From Citrobacter sp. wls619 (GTDB taxonomy: Bacteria > Pseudomonadota > Gammaproteobacteria > Enterobacterales > Enterobacteriaceae): DNA of 64,000 nt. The notes beneath the pieces were generated by a model. The model ran no database searches. It was given only the letters and a program-made list of their open reading frames with translations, and was not told the origin of the DNA. This document shows, one piece after another, positions 41,497-51,465 of the stretch. The translations under genes were made by a program, and so were the position numbers. The stretch covers positions 35,237-99,236 of the forward strand of contig NZ_SZXJ01000006.1 in the NCBI RefSeq assembly GCF_005281345.1. The letters are read 5' to 3'. Within the stretch, counting starts at the first letter, position 1. Each line of letters begins with the position of its first letter.

Positions 41497-42522
41497 ATGG
41501 CAACTATTAAAGATGTAGCGAAGCGAGCAAACGTTTCCACTACAACCGTATCACACGTAATTAACAAAACGCGCTTTGTCGCAGAAGAAACGCGCAACGC
41601 TGTCTGGGCAGCGATTAAAGAACTGCACTACTCCCCTAGCGCAGTGGCACGTAGCCTGAAGGTGAATCACACCAAATCGATCGGTTTGTTGGCAACCAGC
41701 AGTGAAGCTGCCTATTTCGCCGAAATTATCGAGGCTGTTGAGAAAAATTGTTTCCAGAAAGGCTACACGCTGATTCTGGGCAATGCCTGGAACAGTCTTG
41801 AAAAACAGCAAGCCTACCTGTCTATGATGGCGCAAAAGCGCGTCGATGGCCTGTTGGTAATGTGTTCAGAGTATCCGGAATCACTGCTTTCCATGCTCGA
41901 AGAGTATCGCCATATTCCAATGGTGGTCATGGACTGGGGCGAGGCAAAAGCCGACTTTACCGATACCGTCATTGATAACGCTTTTGAAGGTGGTTACATG
42001 GCAGGCCGGTATCTGATTGAACGCGGTCATCGTGAGATCGGCGTAATCCCGGGCCCCATGGAGCGTAATACCGGCGCAGGCCGCCTGGCTGGCTTTATGA
42101 AAGCAATGGAAGAAGCGCTGATTAAAGTTCCCGAAAACTGGATTGTCCAGGGTGATTTCGAACCTGAATCCGGCTATCGCGCTATGCAGCAAATCCTCTC
42201 CCAGTCGCATCGCCCAACCGCCGTATTCTGTGGTGGTGATATTATGGCGATGGGTGCGCTGTGTGCCGCAGACGAGATGGGACTGCGCGTGCCGCAGGAT
42301 ATCTCAGTTATCGGTTACGACAACGTGCGCAACGCCCGTTACTTCACCCCTGCGCTGACAACCATTCATCAGCCAAAAGATTCACTGGGTGAAACGGCCT
42401 TCAACATGCTGTTAGACCGAATCGTGAATAAACGTGAAGAATCGCAGTCTATCGAGGTGCACCCACGCCTGGTAGAACGTCGTTCCGTTGCCGACGGTCC
42501 ATTCCGCGATTATCGTCGTTAA
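41497..42522 (+). CDS. purR: Purine repressor PurR (LacI family)
   Basis: A 341-residue LacI/GalR repressor binding hypoxanthine or guanine as corepressor. The HTH and hinge ([20 protein letters not shown]) are canonical, followed by the two-lobed effector domain. It controls purine synthesis genes and itself. It is convergent with punR, and the two stop codons overlap by about 4 bases. Confidence 0.97.
   Translation: MATIKDVAKRANVSTTTVSHVINKTRFVAEETRNAVWAAIKELHYSPSAVARSLKVNHTKSIGLLATSSEAAYFAEIIEAVEKNCFQKGYTLILGNAWNSLEKQQAYLSMMAQKRVDGLLVMCSEYPESLLSMLEEYRHIPMVVMDWGEAKADFTDTVIDNAFEGGYMAGRYLIERGHREIGVIPGPMERNTGAGRLAGFMKAMEEALIKVPENWIVQGDFEPESGYRAMQQILSQSHRPTAVFCGGDIMAMGALCAADEMGLRVPQDISVIGYDNVRNARYFTPALTTIHQPKDSLGETAFNMLLDRIVNKREESQSIEVHPRLVERRSVADGPFRDYRR
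41525..41540. promoter_or_regulatory. PurR box O2 inside the purR coding start
   Basis: GAGCAAACGTTTCCAC matches the PurR core (GCAAACGTTT) and misses only the outermost consensus bases. It lies in codons 10-15, encoding part of the HTH. A second, intragenic operator is known for E. coli purR. Confidence 0.8.
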
Positions 42523-43451
42523 GCCTGTTGTGCGGGGGCCTCATCCGGCTCCCGCAGCCACTCTTTATTCAGCGTCTCACTGTCCCCCAGGTAGTCCAGT
42601 AACCAGCTCAGTGCTGGCGACGTATCATTCTGCTGCCAGGTCAGGCAACAAGCGGCATCCGGGAACGGATTTTCCAGCTGTAACGCCACCCATTTTCCGC
42701 TATCGATCCACGGTTTGGCAAAATGCGTCGGTACCATCCCGACACAAAGCCCGGCTGACAAGCAGGTGGCCGAGGATTCCCAGTCAGGAACCACAACGCG
42801 TTTTTGGTTGTCCAGCAACCATGTAATACGTTTCGGCAGTGTGCGGGAGGTGTCCTCGCGTACCAGCGATGGCCAGTTGCGCAACGTATCGTCACTGAGC
42901 GGTCCCGGCATCGCCGCCAGCGGATGATGACGGGCTACCACGCAACTCCAGCTCAGCATTCCCATGTCGCGGAACGTATAGCGTCCCCCTACCGGAATAG
43001 CCTGCGTTGCGCCGATAGCTAACTCCACGCGACCGTCCGAAAGCGCGTCCCAGACGCCATTAAACACCTCCTGAAAGACCAGAAGTTCCACATCATCGAA
43101 ATGGCGGTAGAAATCCACAATCATCTGTCGAGTCCGGTCTGGACGCACAATATTATCTACCGCAATTGCCAGTTGTCCTCGCCAGCCATTGGCAATTTGT
43201 TGACATTGCTGACGGGTGATCTGCATTTTTTTGATAACAGACCGGCCTTCTTTTAAAAACCATGCGCCAGCAGGCGTTAATTCCACGTCCCGATGACGAC
43301 GTTCAAAAAGAGGCACAGCCAGCCACTCTTCCAGTTGGCGCACCGTGTAGCTTACCGCCGAAGGTACGCGGTGCAACTCCTGAGCAGCGGAACTAAAGCT
43401 ACCGTTACGCGCCACCGCATCAACCACCTCAAGTGAATATTCCGACCACAT
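42519..43451 (-). CDS. punR: LysR-type regulator PunR (YdhB)
   Basis: A 310-residue LysR regulator: N-terminal winged HTH (ALYS-type [20 protein letters not shown]) and C-terminal effector-binding domain. In E. coli it activates the divergent purine-nucleoside transporter gene punC. The divergent arrangement with a 111-base gap is conserved here. It is convergent with purR. Confidence 0.92.
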   Translation of the reverse strand: MWSEYSLEVVDAVARNGSFSSAAQELHRVPSAVSYTVRQLEEWLAVPLFERRHRDVELTPAGAWFLKEGRSVIKKMQITRQQCQQIANGWRGQLAIAVDNIVRPDRTRQMIVDFYRHFDDVELLVFQEVFNGVWDALSDGRVELAIGATQAIPVGGRYTFRDMGMLSWSCVVARHHPLAAMPGPLSDDTLRNWPSLVREDTSRTLPKRITWLLDNQKRVVVPDWESSATCLSAGLCVGMVPTHFAKPWIDSGKWVALQLENPFPDAACCLTWQQNDTSPALSWLLDYLGDSETLNKEWLREPDEAPAQQA

Positions 43452-43562
43452 ATTCTGCCTGCAAAAAATTTGAAATCAGTAAGCAAATATTAGCGTTTCA
43501 CAGCGAGAATTACACTCACTACACTCAGCAGCAATGTTCTATTGCTAAAAAGAGAAACGATA

Positions 43563-44768
43563 ATGCAACCAGGAAAAGGGTTTTTAGTCTGGCTGGCAGG
43601 TCTTAGCGTGCTGGGTTTTCTGGCAACCGATATGTATTTGCCCGCCTTTGCGGCTATTCAGGCCGATTTACAGACACCCGCCTCCGCCGTGAGTGCCAGC
43701 CTTAGTTTGTTCTTAGCGGGTTTTGCCGTTGCACAACTTTTGTGGGGGCCACTCTCCGACCACTATGGTCGTAAACCGATTTTGATGCTGGGCTTATCCA
43801 TCTTCGCGCTGGGCAGCCTGGGCATGTTGTGGGTAGAAAACGCCACCGGCTTACTGGTGCTGCGCTTTATTCAGGCCGTTGGTGTCTGTGCGGCTTCGGT
43901 TATCTGGCAGGCGCTGGTTACCGATTATTATCCTTCACAAAAAGTAAACCGCATCTTTGCCACCATTATGCCGCTGGTCGGATTGTCTCCTGCTCTTGCA
44001 CCATTATTAGGCAGTTGGATCCTGGTACATTTTTCCTGGCAGGCCATTTTTGCCACCCTTTTTGCAATTACCCTGGTCCTGATGCTGCCGGCCCTGCGCT
44101 TAAAACCAACGGCAAAAGCGCGCGATGACAGCCAGGATAAACTGACGTTCGCTACGCTGCTGCGCTCCAAAGCATACCGTGGAAATGTACTGATTTACGC
44201 AGCATGTTCTGCGAGCTTCTTCGCATGGCTGACGGGTTCACCGTTTATCCTTAGCGAAATGGGCTATAGCCCGGCGGTGATTGGTCTGAGCTATGTTCCG
44301 CAAACTATTGCATTTTTGATCGGTGGTTACGGCTGCCGTGCGGCACTGCAAAAATGGCAGGGTCGCCAGCTTCTGCCGTGGTTACTTATCCTGTATGCCA
44401 TTAGCGTTATCGCCACCTGGGCTACTGGCTTTATTCACCACGTTGCGTTGGCTGAAATCCTGATCCCATTCTGTGTGATGGCCATTGCGAACGGGGCAAT
44501 CTACCCTATCGTTGTCGCCCAGGCGCTGCGTCCATTCCCACAGGCAACAGGGCGTGCCGCTGCGCTGCAGAACACGCTGCAACTGGGGTTATGCTTCCTG
44601 GCAAGCCTGGTCGTTTCGTGGTTAATCAGCACGCCGCTGCTCACCACCACCAGCGTTATGCTGACGACAGTGCTGCTGGCCGCGCTAGGCTACAAAATGC
44701 AGTCACAGACTGACAACACATCCTTGCCGGATGAGAGCGCGCAAATTGCCCACGGTGAGTCACATTAA
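43563..44768 (+). CDS. punC: Purine nucleoside MFS transporter PunC (YdhC)
   Basis: A 401-residue, 12-helix DHA1-type facilitator. Motif A appears as [13 protein letters not shown] between helices 2 and 3. E. coli PunC imports adenosine under PunR. The ATG at 43563 ([13 protein letters not shown]) is chosen; an in-frame TTG at 43542 would add seven residues. The tail is polar and ends in SH, as in the homolog. Confidence 0.92.
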   Translation: MQPGKGFLVWLAGLSVLGFLATDMYLPAFAAIQADLQTPASAVSASLSLFLAGFAVAQLLWGPLSDHYGRKPILMLGLSIFALGSLGMLWVENATGLLVLRFIQAVGVCAASVIWQALVTDYYPSQKVNRIFATIMPLVGLSPALAPLLGSWILVHFSWQAIFATLFAITLVLMLPALRLKPTAKARDDSQDKLTFATLLRSKAYRGNVLIYAACSASFFAWLTGSPFILSEMGYSPAVIGLSYVPQTIAFLIGGYGCRAALQKWQGRQLLPWLLILYAISVIATWATGFIHHVALAEILIPFCVMAIANGAIYPIVVAQALRPFPQATGRAAALQNTLQLGLCFLASLVVSWLISTPLLTTTSVMLTTVLLAALGYKMQSQTDNTSLPDESAQIAHGESH

Positions 44769-45058
44769 TCATTGTTGCGGGCATTTAGTTAGCCCGCTAA
44801 CAATTATCGGTTGAATAGCCAAAAATTCAGGCCTATACTGATTTTCGGTTGTTAATAAAACGATAAGATTTATAGAGTAACGGGAACAAGCAGGTTCCCG
44901 CTTTTCCATGGATGGCCTTTTCGGCAAGGGTTCCTCCCTTCCTCTGTTCTACGTCGGATTATAGATTCACGGATTAATTCCGTGAGATTTCTCACAAAGC
45001 CCAAAAAAGCGTCTACGCTGTTTTAAGGTTCTGATCACCGACCAGTGATGGAGAAGCT

Positions 45059-46207
45059 ATGAGTTCATCATGTATAGAAGACGTCAGCGTACCGGATGAT
45101 GACTGGTACCGAATCACCAATGAGTTATTGAGCCGTGCAGGCATTACCATTAATGGCCCGGCACCGGCAGATATTCGCGTTAAAAACCCCGACTTTTTCA
45201 AACGCGTGTTGCAGGAAGGATCGTTGGGGTTAGGTGAAAGTTATATGGACGGCTGGTGGGAATGCGATCGGCTGGATATGTTTTTTAACAAAGTCCTGCG
45301 TGCAGGTCTTGAAAGCCAACTCCCCCGCCACTTCAGAGATACGCTACGTATCGCAACGGCTCGTCTGTTTAATTTACAAACCAAAAAACGTGCCTGGGTC
45401 GTCGGCAAAGAACACTACGATCTTGGCAACGATCTCTTTACCCGCATGCTTGATCCCTACATGCAATATTCCTGCGCCTACTGGAAAGATGCCGATACCC
45501 TGGAATCTGCCCAGCAGGCGAAGCTAAAAATGATTGCCGAGAAATTGCAATTGAAACCAGGTATGCGCGTACTCGATATTGGCTGCGGCTGGGGAGGCTT
45601 GTCCCAGTTCATGGCGTCACAATACGGGGTAAGCGTGACTGGCGTGACGATTTCAGCAGAACAGCAAAAAATGGCGCAGACGCGCTGTGAAGGGCTGGAT
45701 GTCACGATTTTGCTGCAGGACTACCGTGACCTGAATGACCGGTTTGACCGTATCGTTTCCGTCGGTATGTTTGAGCATGTGGGACCGAAAAACTACAACA
45801 CCTATTTTGACGTTGTTGACCGTAATTTAAAGCAAGATGGTCTTTTTTTGCTGCATACCATCGGCTCTAAAAAAACCGACAATAATGTTGATCCGTGGAT
45901 CAATAAATACATCTTCCCGAACGGCTGTTTACCGTCAGTTCGCCAGATTGCCAACGCCAGCGAACCGCACTTCGTGATGGAAGACTGGCATAACTTTGGG
46001 GCGGATTACGATACCACTCTGATGGCCTGGCACGAGCGTTTCATGACCGCCTGGCCAGAAATTGCCGACAACTATAGTGAACGCTTTAAACGGATGTTCA
46101 GTTATTACCTGAATGCGTGTGCTGGCGCATTTCGCGCGCGCGACATCCAGCTGTGGCAGGTTGTGTTCTCTCGTGGCGTTGAACACGGGCTCCGCGTTCC
46201 CCGTTAG
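45059..46207 (+). CDS. cfa: Cyclopropane fatty-acid synthase
   Basis: A 382-residue SAM-dependent enzyme methylating unsaturated acyl chains in membrane phospholipids, typically in stationary phase and acid. The SAM site VLDIGCGWGGLS and an active-site Cys in YYLNACAGAF are present. The 290-base leader and promoter region fits the long cfa 5' UTR that is a target of sRNAs such as RydC in other enterics. A good terminator follows. Confidence 0.97.
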   Translation: MSSSCIEDVSVPDDDWYRITNELLSRAGITINGPAPADIRVKNPDFFKRVLQEGSLGLGESYMDGWWECDRLDMFFNKVLRAGLESQLPRHFRDTLRIATARLFNLQTKKRAWVVGKEHYDLGNDLFTRMLDPYMQYSCAYWKDADTLESAQQAKLKMIAEKLQLKPGMRVLDIGCGWGGLSQFMASQYGVSVTGVTISAEQQKMAQTRCEGLDVTILLQDYRDLNDRFDRIVSVGMFEHVGPKNYNTYFDVVDRNLKQDGLFLLHTIGSKKTDNNVDPWINKYIFPNGCLPSVRQIANASEPHFVMEDWHNFGADYDTTLMAWHERFMTAWPEIADNYSERFKRMFSYYLNACAGAFRARDIQLWQVVFSRGVEHGLRVPR

Positions 46208-46215
46208 ACAGCATC

Positions 46216-46241
46216 GCCCCCGAACGACCGGGGGCTTTTTA
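46216..46241 (+). terminator. cfa intrinsic terminator
   Basis: GCCCCCG and CGGGGGC form a 7-bp GC stem around AACGAC, followed by TTTTTATT. Confidence 0.93.
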
Positions 46242-46248
46242 TTCCGAC

Positions 46249-46896
46249 TTAAACGCCCGCTTCGCCAGTCACGTTACTCATAGCGCTTTCACGTGCGGCC
46301 AGTACACGTTCAACCGTATCAACAACGGCCTGCGTTTGCGGGTCGATTTCGATATTGACTCGCGCACCCAGTTTTTTCTTACCCAGCGTCGTACGTTCCA
46401 GCGTTTCCGGAATCAAATGCACGCAAAAGCGTGTCGGTGTGACTTCGCCTACCGTCAGGCTAATACCGTCAATACCGATAAATCCTTTGTACAGGATATA
46501 TTTCATCAGCGACGGATCCTGAACTTTAAACCATACCTGACGATTATTTTCAGAGGTCAGGATTTTGGATACTTCAGCGGTAGTCATAATATGGCCTGAC
46601 ATCAGATGTCCGCCAATCTCATCGCTGAATTTTGCCGCACGTTCAACGTTGACCAGGTCCCCGACTTTCAGGTCACCCAGATTGGTGATTCGCAGCGTCT
46701 CTTTCATCAGATCGAAGCTTATCTGGTTACCGTTAATTTCGGTCACTGTCAGACAACAGCCGTTGTGTGCCACCGATGCGCCGGTCTCCAGCCCATCCAA
46801 CATGTATTCAGGTAACTCCACTACATGTGTGCGAAAATTCGGTTTTTCATCAATCGACACCAGTTTCGCGGTGCCCTGCACAATACCCGTAAACAT
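46249..46896 (-). CDS. ribE: Riboflavin synthase alpha subunit
   Basis: A 215-residue trimeric enzyme, also named ribC in E. coli, dismutating two lumazines into riboflavin. Two lumazine-binding repeats are visible; the first begins [12 protein letters not shown], and the second starts near residue 98 with [12 protein letters not shown]. The ATG at 46896 is chosen, with AGGAGTTACAGGT upstream. It is divergent from mdtK. Confidence 0.96.
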   Translation of the reverse strand: MFTGIVQGTAKLVSIDEKPNFRTHVVELPEYMLDGLETGASVAHNGCCLTVTEINGNQISFDLMKETLRITNLGDLKVGDLVNVERAAKFSDEIGGHLMSGHIMTTAEVSKILTSENNRQVWFKVQDPSLMKYILYKGFIGIDGISLTVGEVTPTRFCVHLIPETLERTTLGKKKLGARVNIEIDPQTQAVVDTVERVLAARESAMSNVTGEAGV

Positions 46897-47054
46897 ACCT
46901 GTAACTCCTGAACTCAATTAAGACATCTCTGCTGTGCACAATAGCAGGTGGAAAATCAGGTTGCCAGCAATGCGCCACTCCCACCTATTTTTTCACTGGA
47001 GAAATACGGATTCCTCGCTACAATAGACTGAAATTTCCCCTGCATTTTCTTCTT

Positions 47055-47078
47055 GCTGCCATATAAGGCGGCTTTTTT
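47055..47078 (+). terminator. Terminator-like hairpin in the mdtK leader
   Basis: GCTGCC and GGCGGC pair (one G-T) around ATATAA, then six T. It lies 36 bases before the mdtK GTG. A -10-like TACAAT at 47019-47024 is upstream, so transcripts from it could end before the gene. Confidence 0.65.
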
Positions 47079-47092
47079 AGTCTCTCAAATAA

Positions 47093-48487
<1,395 letters not shown>

Positions 48488-48506
48488 CACCGTAATAGCC
48501 GCCGGG

Positions 48507-49205
48507 TTAAAATGGGCAGGCATGGCAGACGTTGATGTGTTCTTTGCTGATGGGATGTACCAGACGCAATTCGCTGGCATGTAACATCAGCCGTGACGTC
48601 TGTTCCGTGCCAGGCCACTCGCGTCCACCATAAAGATCACAGCCCCAGATCGGATGACCCAAATGCTGACAGTGAAGACGTAGCTGATGGGTTCGTCCGG
48701 TCTCCGGCATCAGTTGCACCCGCGTCAGGGGCAGTGACCTTCCATCCTTCAGTCGCTGATTGAAGCGCTCAATCACCCGAAAACGGGAACGCGCAGGTTT
48801 ACCGCTAATGGTACTAATCGACATCAACGGAAACAGTGCGGGATCTTTGACAATGGCGGCATCAATCACACCGTTATCCTGTTTCAGGTGTCCACATAAC
48901 AATGCGCTGTACACCTTAGTCACCGAACGTTGGCTGAACTGCTGACAGAGCGCAGCATTGATTGCTTTATTGCGTGCAACGACCATCAGACCCGATGTAC
49001 CAAAATCAAGCCGGTGCACCAGCGTGCAGCCAGGGAATATCTGTACCAGGCGATAGTGCACCGAATCAAGATTTTGCGGATTTTTCCCCGACAGACTCAG
49101 CAACCCGCTGGGTTTATTGATAAGCAGCAGATGTTCATCCTGGTAAAGGATCTCTATTTCGTCATGGCACGGCGGAGCAACAAAGGTATCGAGAATCGTA
49201 GACAT
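48507..49205 (-). CDS. RluA-family pseudouridine synthase
   Basis: A 232-residue stand-alone catalytic domain without an S4 domain. The signature VHRLDFGTSGLMVVARN includes catalytic Asp67, and ETGRTHQLRLHCQHLGHPI is the second family motif. It should isomerise uridine in rRNA or tRNA; closest named relatives would be RluA or TruC, but the exact target cannot be read. It is convergent with mdtK and not present at this place in E. coli K-12. Confidence 0.85.
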   Translation of the reverse strand: MSTILDTFVAPPCHDEIEILYQDEHLLLINKPSGLLSLSGKNPQNLDSVHYRLVQIFPGCTLVHRLDFGTSGLMVVARNKAINAALCQQFSQRSVTKVYSALLCGHLKQDNGVIDAAIVKDPALFPLMSISTISGKPARSRFRVIERFNQRLKDGRSLPLTRVQLMPETGRTHQLRLHCQHLGHPIWGCDLYGGREWPGTEQTSRLMLHASELRLVHPISKEHINVCHACPF

Positions 49206-49508
49206 CAGACAACCAGACTAAAAAGTGGGGGTGGATCATAACGAATTTTCAACCGGCTGGCGAATCAACTCGCTTCATGAAAGGACGATAATCAACCCAA
49301 TGCGGTGGCATTGGAAATTGTCTACTTTCGATGAGGATAATGTTGAGCATATGATAAATACCATGCTGTTCTTTTACAGAACCGTTATTAAATATACGGT
49401 ATGAATCGTGAGACTCAAGTCAATGTGTACATTAATACACATATTTTCCATTTGCATATCTGGAACAAATAATTATCATTAACCATCCATTGTTCTTCGG
49501 CCATAGTC
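49206..49508. other. 303-base AT-rich region before the Hxs island
   Basis: No gene was found. It carries the inverted repeat listed at 49422. Base composition turns AT-rich here and stays so through most of the island. Confidence 0.6.
49422..49436. promoter_or_regulatory. Inverted repeat IR1, possible Hxs-island operator
   Basis: AATGTGTACATTAAT contains AATGT-N2-ACATT. The same arrangement, identical at 13 of 15 bases, recurs at 50261 upstream of hxsA. No known regulator was recognised. Confidence 0.5.
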
Positions 49509-50204
49509 ATGTCTACAATAAAACAGCTAGTATTGGGGCTTATATGCCTTTTCGGCATTATTTCACCCGGTGCACTCTACACTGAAGGTTATAATGGCAC
49601 GACTGTGTTATCTGTCATTATCATTAGTATCGGCATGCTGTATTTTAAATATAAATGGGCAACTAATTACTTCAAAGACATGGCATTCTGGCAAGCATTC
49701 CTATGGTGTTATGCTGCAGCCGTTTTTGTACTATACCTACTGGCATTGGATCTTTCCATAAACAAAGCGATATCTGTAAGCGATACGTTTGCCTACTTCT
49801 TACATAACAACACAAGTCTTTCCACATCCGTGTTTGTCACCCCTGTACTACCGATAATAATCAGCCTGTATATTTTTCGCTGGGTGTTCAACCATAGCAA
49901 ACCATTCTCGCCAAAGTCTCAAGAAACGCATGAACTCTCAGCCACTGAACCACCGGCTTATAAAAAAGAAAACCCACTTAATTTCGTTAGTTATGATGAA
50001 AACAAGTCAATTCGCCTAAAAACCAACAAGGTAATTGATTATGCTTTTAACCTGCATGCTGCTCACCCAGATCTTTCCATCAGGTCAATACTCACTTTGC
50101 ACCGGGATGACCTTGAAGAAATACAATCTATTATGTCAGATGACATGGCTTTGGAGTTTGAATTATCCGTGACCAGCACATTGAGAAAACTGAGAGAGAT
50201 ATAA
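49509..50204 (+). CDS. Unrecognised membrane protein of the Hxs island
   Basis: A 231-residue protein of no recognised family. There are four likely transmembrane helices (about 5-22, 30-48, 60-82 and 105-127), then a soluble C-terminal region of about 100 residues rich in Asp/Glu and Lys. The helix pattern could suit a membrane partner or immunity/export factor, but nothing proves this. The ribosome site is weak. It is in the same direction as hxsA, 285 bases away, and shares its upstream repeat. It is AT-rich, unlike the core genes. Confidence 0.7.
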   Translation: MSTIKQLVLGLICLFGIISPGALYTEGYNGTTVLSVIIISIGMLYFKYKWATNYFKDMAFWQAFLWCYAAAVFVLYLLALDLSINKAISVSDTFAYFLHNNTSLSTSVFVTPVLPIIISLYIFRWVFNHSKPFSPKSQETHELSATEPPAYKKENPLNFVSYDENKSIRLKTNKVIDYAFNLHAAHPDLSIRSILTLHRDDLEEIQSIMSDDMALEFELSVTSTLRKLREI

Positions 50205-50260
50205 TCAATAGCCAGGATAAGAAATTAACACAGCTTAATCATCTATCACAGCATGGCGTT

Positions 50261-50275
50261 AATGTAGACATTAAT
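50261..50275. promoter_or_regulatory. Inverted repeat IR2 upstream of hxsA
   Basis: AATGTAGACATTAAT contains AATGT-N2-ACATT, nearly the same as IR1 at 49422. It lies 215 bases before hxsA. Confidence 0.5.
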
Positions 50276-50489
50276 TCAGTGTAACATATCTGTGTGCATA
50301 TTTTATCTAAGTGTCTAACCATGGTTAAATGACCTTAATACCAACTTATTCACATTAGCTCAGCAGTTTATTTTCTAATGATTCAAATCAAATATTTATT
50401 AAATATAACGAGCGAAGAAAATATAGCAGCGGTTTATTATGTTAAAGATAACAACGCCGTTATCAACTCACCTTTGGTAAGGATTAAAA

Positions 50490-50807
50490 ATGAAAGTTTT
50501 GCCGAAAGTAGCAAAAGGTTCCGTTAACGAACTTTCAAATAAAAACATTACACCTATTGTCGCAGGTATAGTTGCCGGGGTTATGGCAGGTGTGAGTGCA
50601 CCAGCAATGGCATCCAGCAGTAGCGGAACCCCGGTTTCGACAACGCAAATGCAAACCGTAGTTAACCATACGGCACAACAAACCAATACCGCCATCATCC
50701 TGGCGAAGCCATCTCTTGATGGGCAAGCCTTCGCTGCGCATTACAGCCACTCCAGTCATGCCAGCCATTCCAGCCACTATTCCTGCACACCAGGTTCAAC
50801 GTGCTAA
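50490..50807 (+). CDS. hxsA: His-Xaa-Ser repeat precursor peptide HxsA
   Basis: A 105-residue probable precursor of a modified peptide. Residues 1-20 are polar and basic, 21-41 form a hydrophobic stretch ending in an Ala-x-Ala-like site (SAPAMA), and 42-83 are a Ser/Thr/Gln-rich spacer. Residues 84-98 are five uninterrupted triplets: HYS, HSS, HAS, HSS, HYS. The tail is CTPGSTC (99-105). The Hxs family is defined by such repeats next to radical SAM proteins. AAGGA lies 6 bases before the ATG. The mature product and its chemistry are unknown. Confidence 0.88.
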   Translation: MKVLPKVAKGSVNELSNKNITPIVAGIVAGVMAGVSAPAMASSSSGTPVSTTQMQTVVNHTAQQTNTAIILAKPSLDGQAFAAHYSHSSHASHSSHYSCTPGSTC

Positions 50808-50814
50808 TACTCAC

Positions 50815-50834
50815 GGCCAGCAGCAACGCTGGCC
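50815..50834 (+). other. Intercistronic hairpin between hxsA and hxsD
   Basis: GGCCAGC and GCTGGCC form a perfect 7-bp stem around AGCAAC, starting 8 bases after the hxsA stop. There is no T tract. It could be a processing or stabilising structure that keeps precursor mRNA in excess over enzyme mRNA. Confidence 0.6.
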
Positions 50835-50852
50835 AACCTAAAGGTAATGATG

Positions 50853-51236
50853 ATGGAAAATGTTGTGCAAGGTACCAATGCGTTAGGTGACTTCTTTCTG
50901 CTATCACTGGATAAAGAAATTTACAGTCGTGAAGCGATAATGAAGACTTGTTATGCTTTTACAGATAATTATTATATCCATGTTGTGAAAGTCGCTAATA
51001 ACACAACTGGGATCTGTTTTTACAGCAAAAATGAGGATCACAACAATCAGCATATAGATGCTGGAATCAGGCAATTTTTACAATCCCTTACCGAAAACCA
51101 GATGCGCCAGATAATTTATCAAGAAACATCTGTTTTACATGAAGAAATTGTAAAAAAAGCTTTCGCTCCGGCAACAGCACTTATTAACAACAAGTCCCAC
51201 AATGACACTCTAAATATCATTACGTCGGCAGTATGA
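50853..51236 (+). CDS. hxsD: HxsD-family protein of the His-Xaa-Ser system
   Basis: A 127-residue protein from this start. It carries the HxsD pattern: LDKEIYSREAIMKTCYAF near the N-terminus, a central FLQSLTENQMRQIIYQE and a final VKKAFAPATAL. The role of HxsD is unknown; a chaperone or substrate-recognition function for the radical SAM pair is plausible. Three ATGs run in a row (50847, 50850, 50853). AAGG at 50841-50844 best serves the last or middle one. It lies 5 bases before the second HxsD-like gene. Confidence 0.82.
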   Translation: MENVVQGTNALGDFFLLSLDKEIYSREAIMKTCYAFTDNYYIHVVKVANNTTGICFYSKNEDHNNQHIDAGIRQFLQSLTENQMRQIIYQETSVLHEEIVKKAFAPATALINNKSHNDTLNIITSAV

Positions 51237-51240
51237 TTCC

Positions 51241-51465
51241 ATGAAGATTACATTAGACCCTGAGTTTTATTCCCTGGAAGCTGTTGCTGATATGACGCAG
51301 CAGTTTTCTGACTTTATGCGCGTTGAGTCTGTTGTCGGAGAGGAAATGTTGCTCATAATGAATGTGAAACAGGAGTATGACGAAGAACGCTCGCAGATTA
51401 TTAACGCCTTCCTCAATAACATCCTTGAGTTAAGCATACAGGATATCATGAATAATGAGCGTTAA
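51241..51465 (+). CDS. Second, short HxsD-like protein
   Basis: A 74-residue acidic protein with the same layout as the upstream HxsD: LDPEFYSLEAVADMTQQF matches LDKEIYSREAI, and FLNNILELSIQDIMNNE matches FLQSLTENQMRQIIYQE. It lacks the C-terminal AF region. It overlaps hxsB by 11 bases, so translation is probably coupled. It may act as a small peptide-recognition partner of HxsB, which is inference. Confidence 0.75.
   Translation: MKITLDPEFYSLEAVADMTQQFSDFMRVESVVGEEMLLIMNVKQEYDEERSQIINAFLNNILELSIQDIMNNER

Noticed and set aside
48488..49300. Valine tRNA genes expected downstream of mdtK by analogy with E. coli
   Set aside because: No tRNA-like T-arm or anticodon stem was found here.
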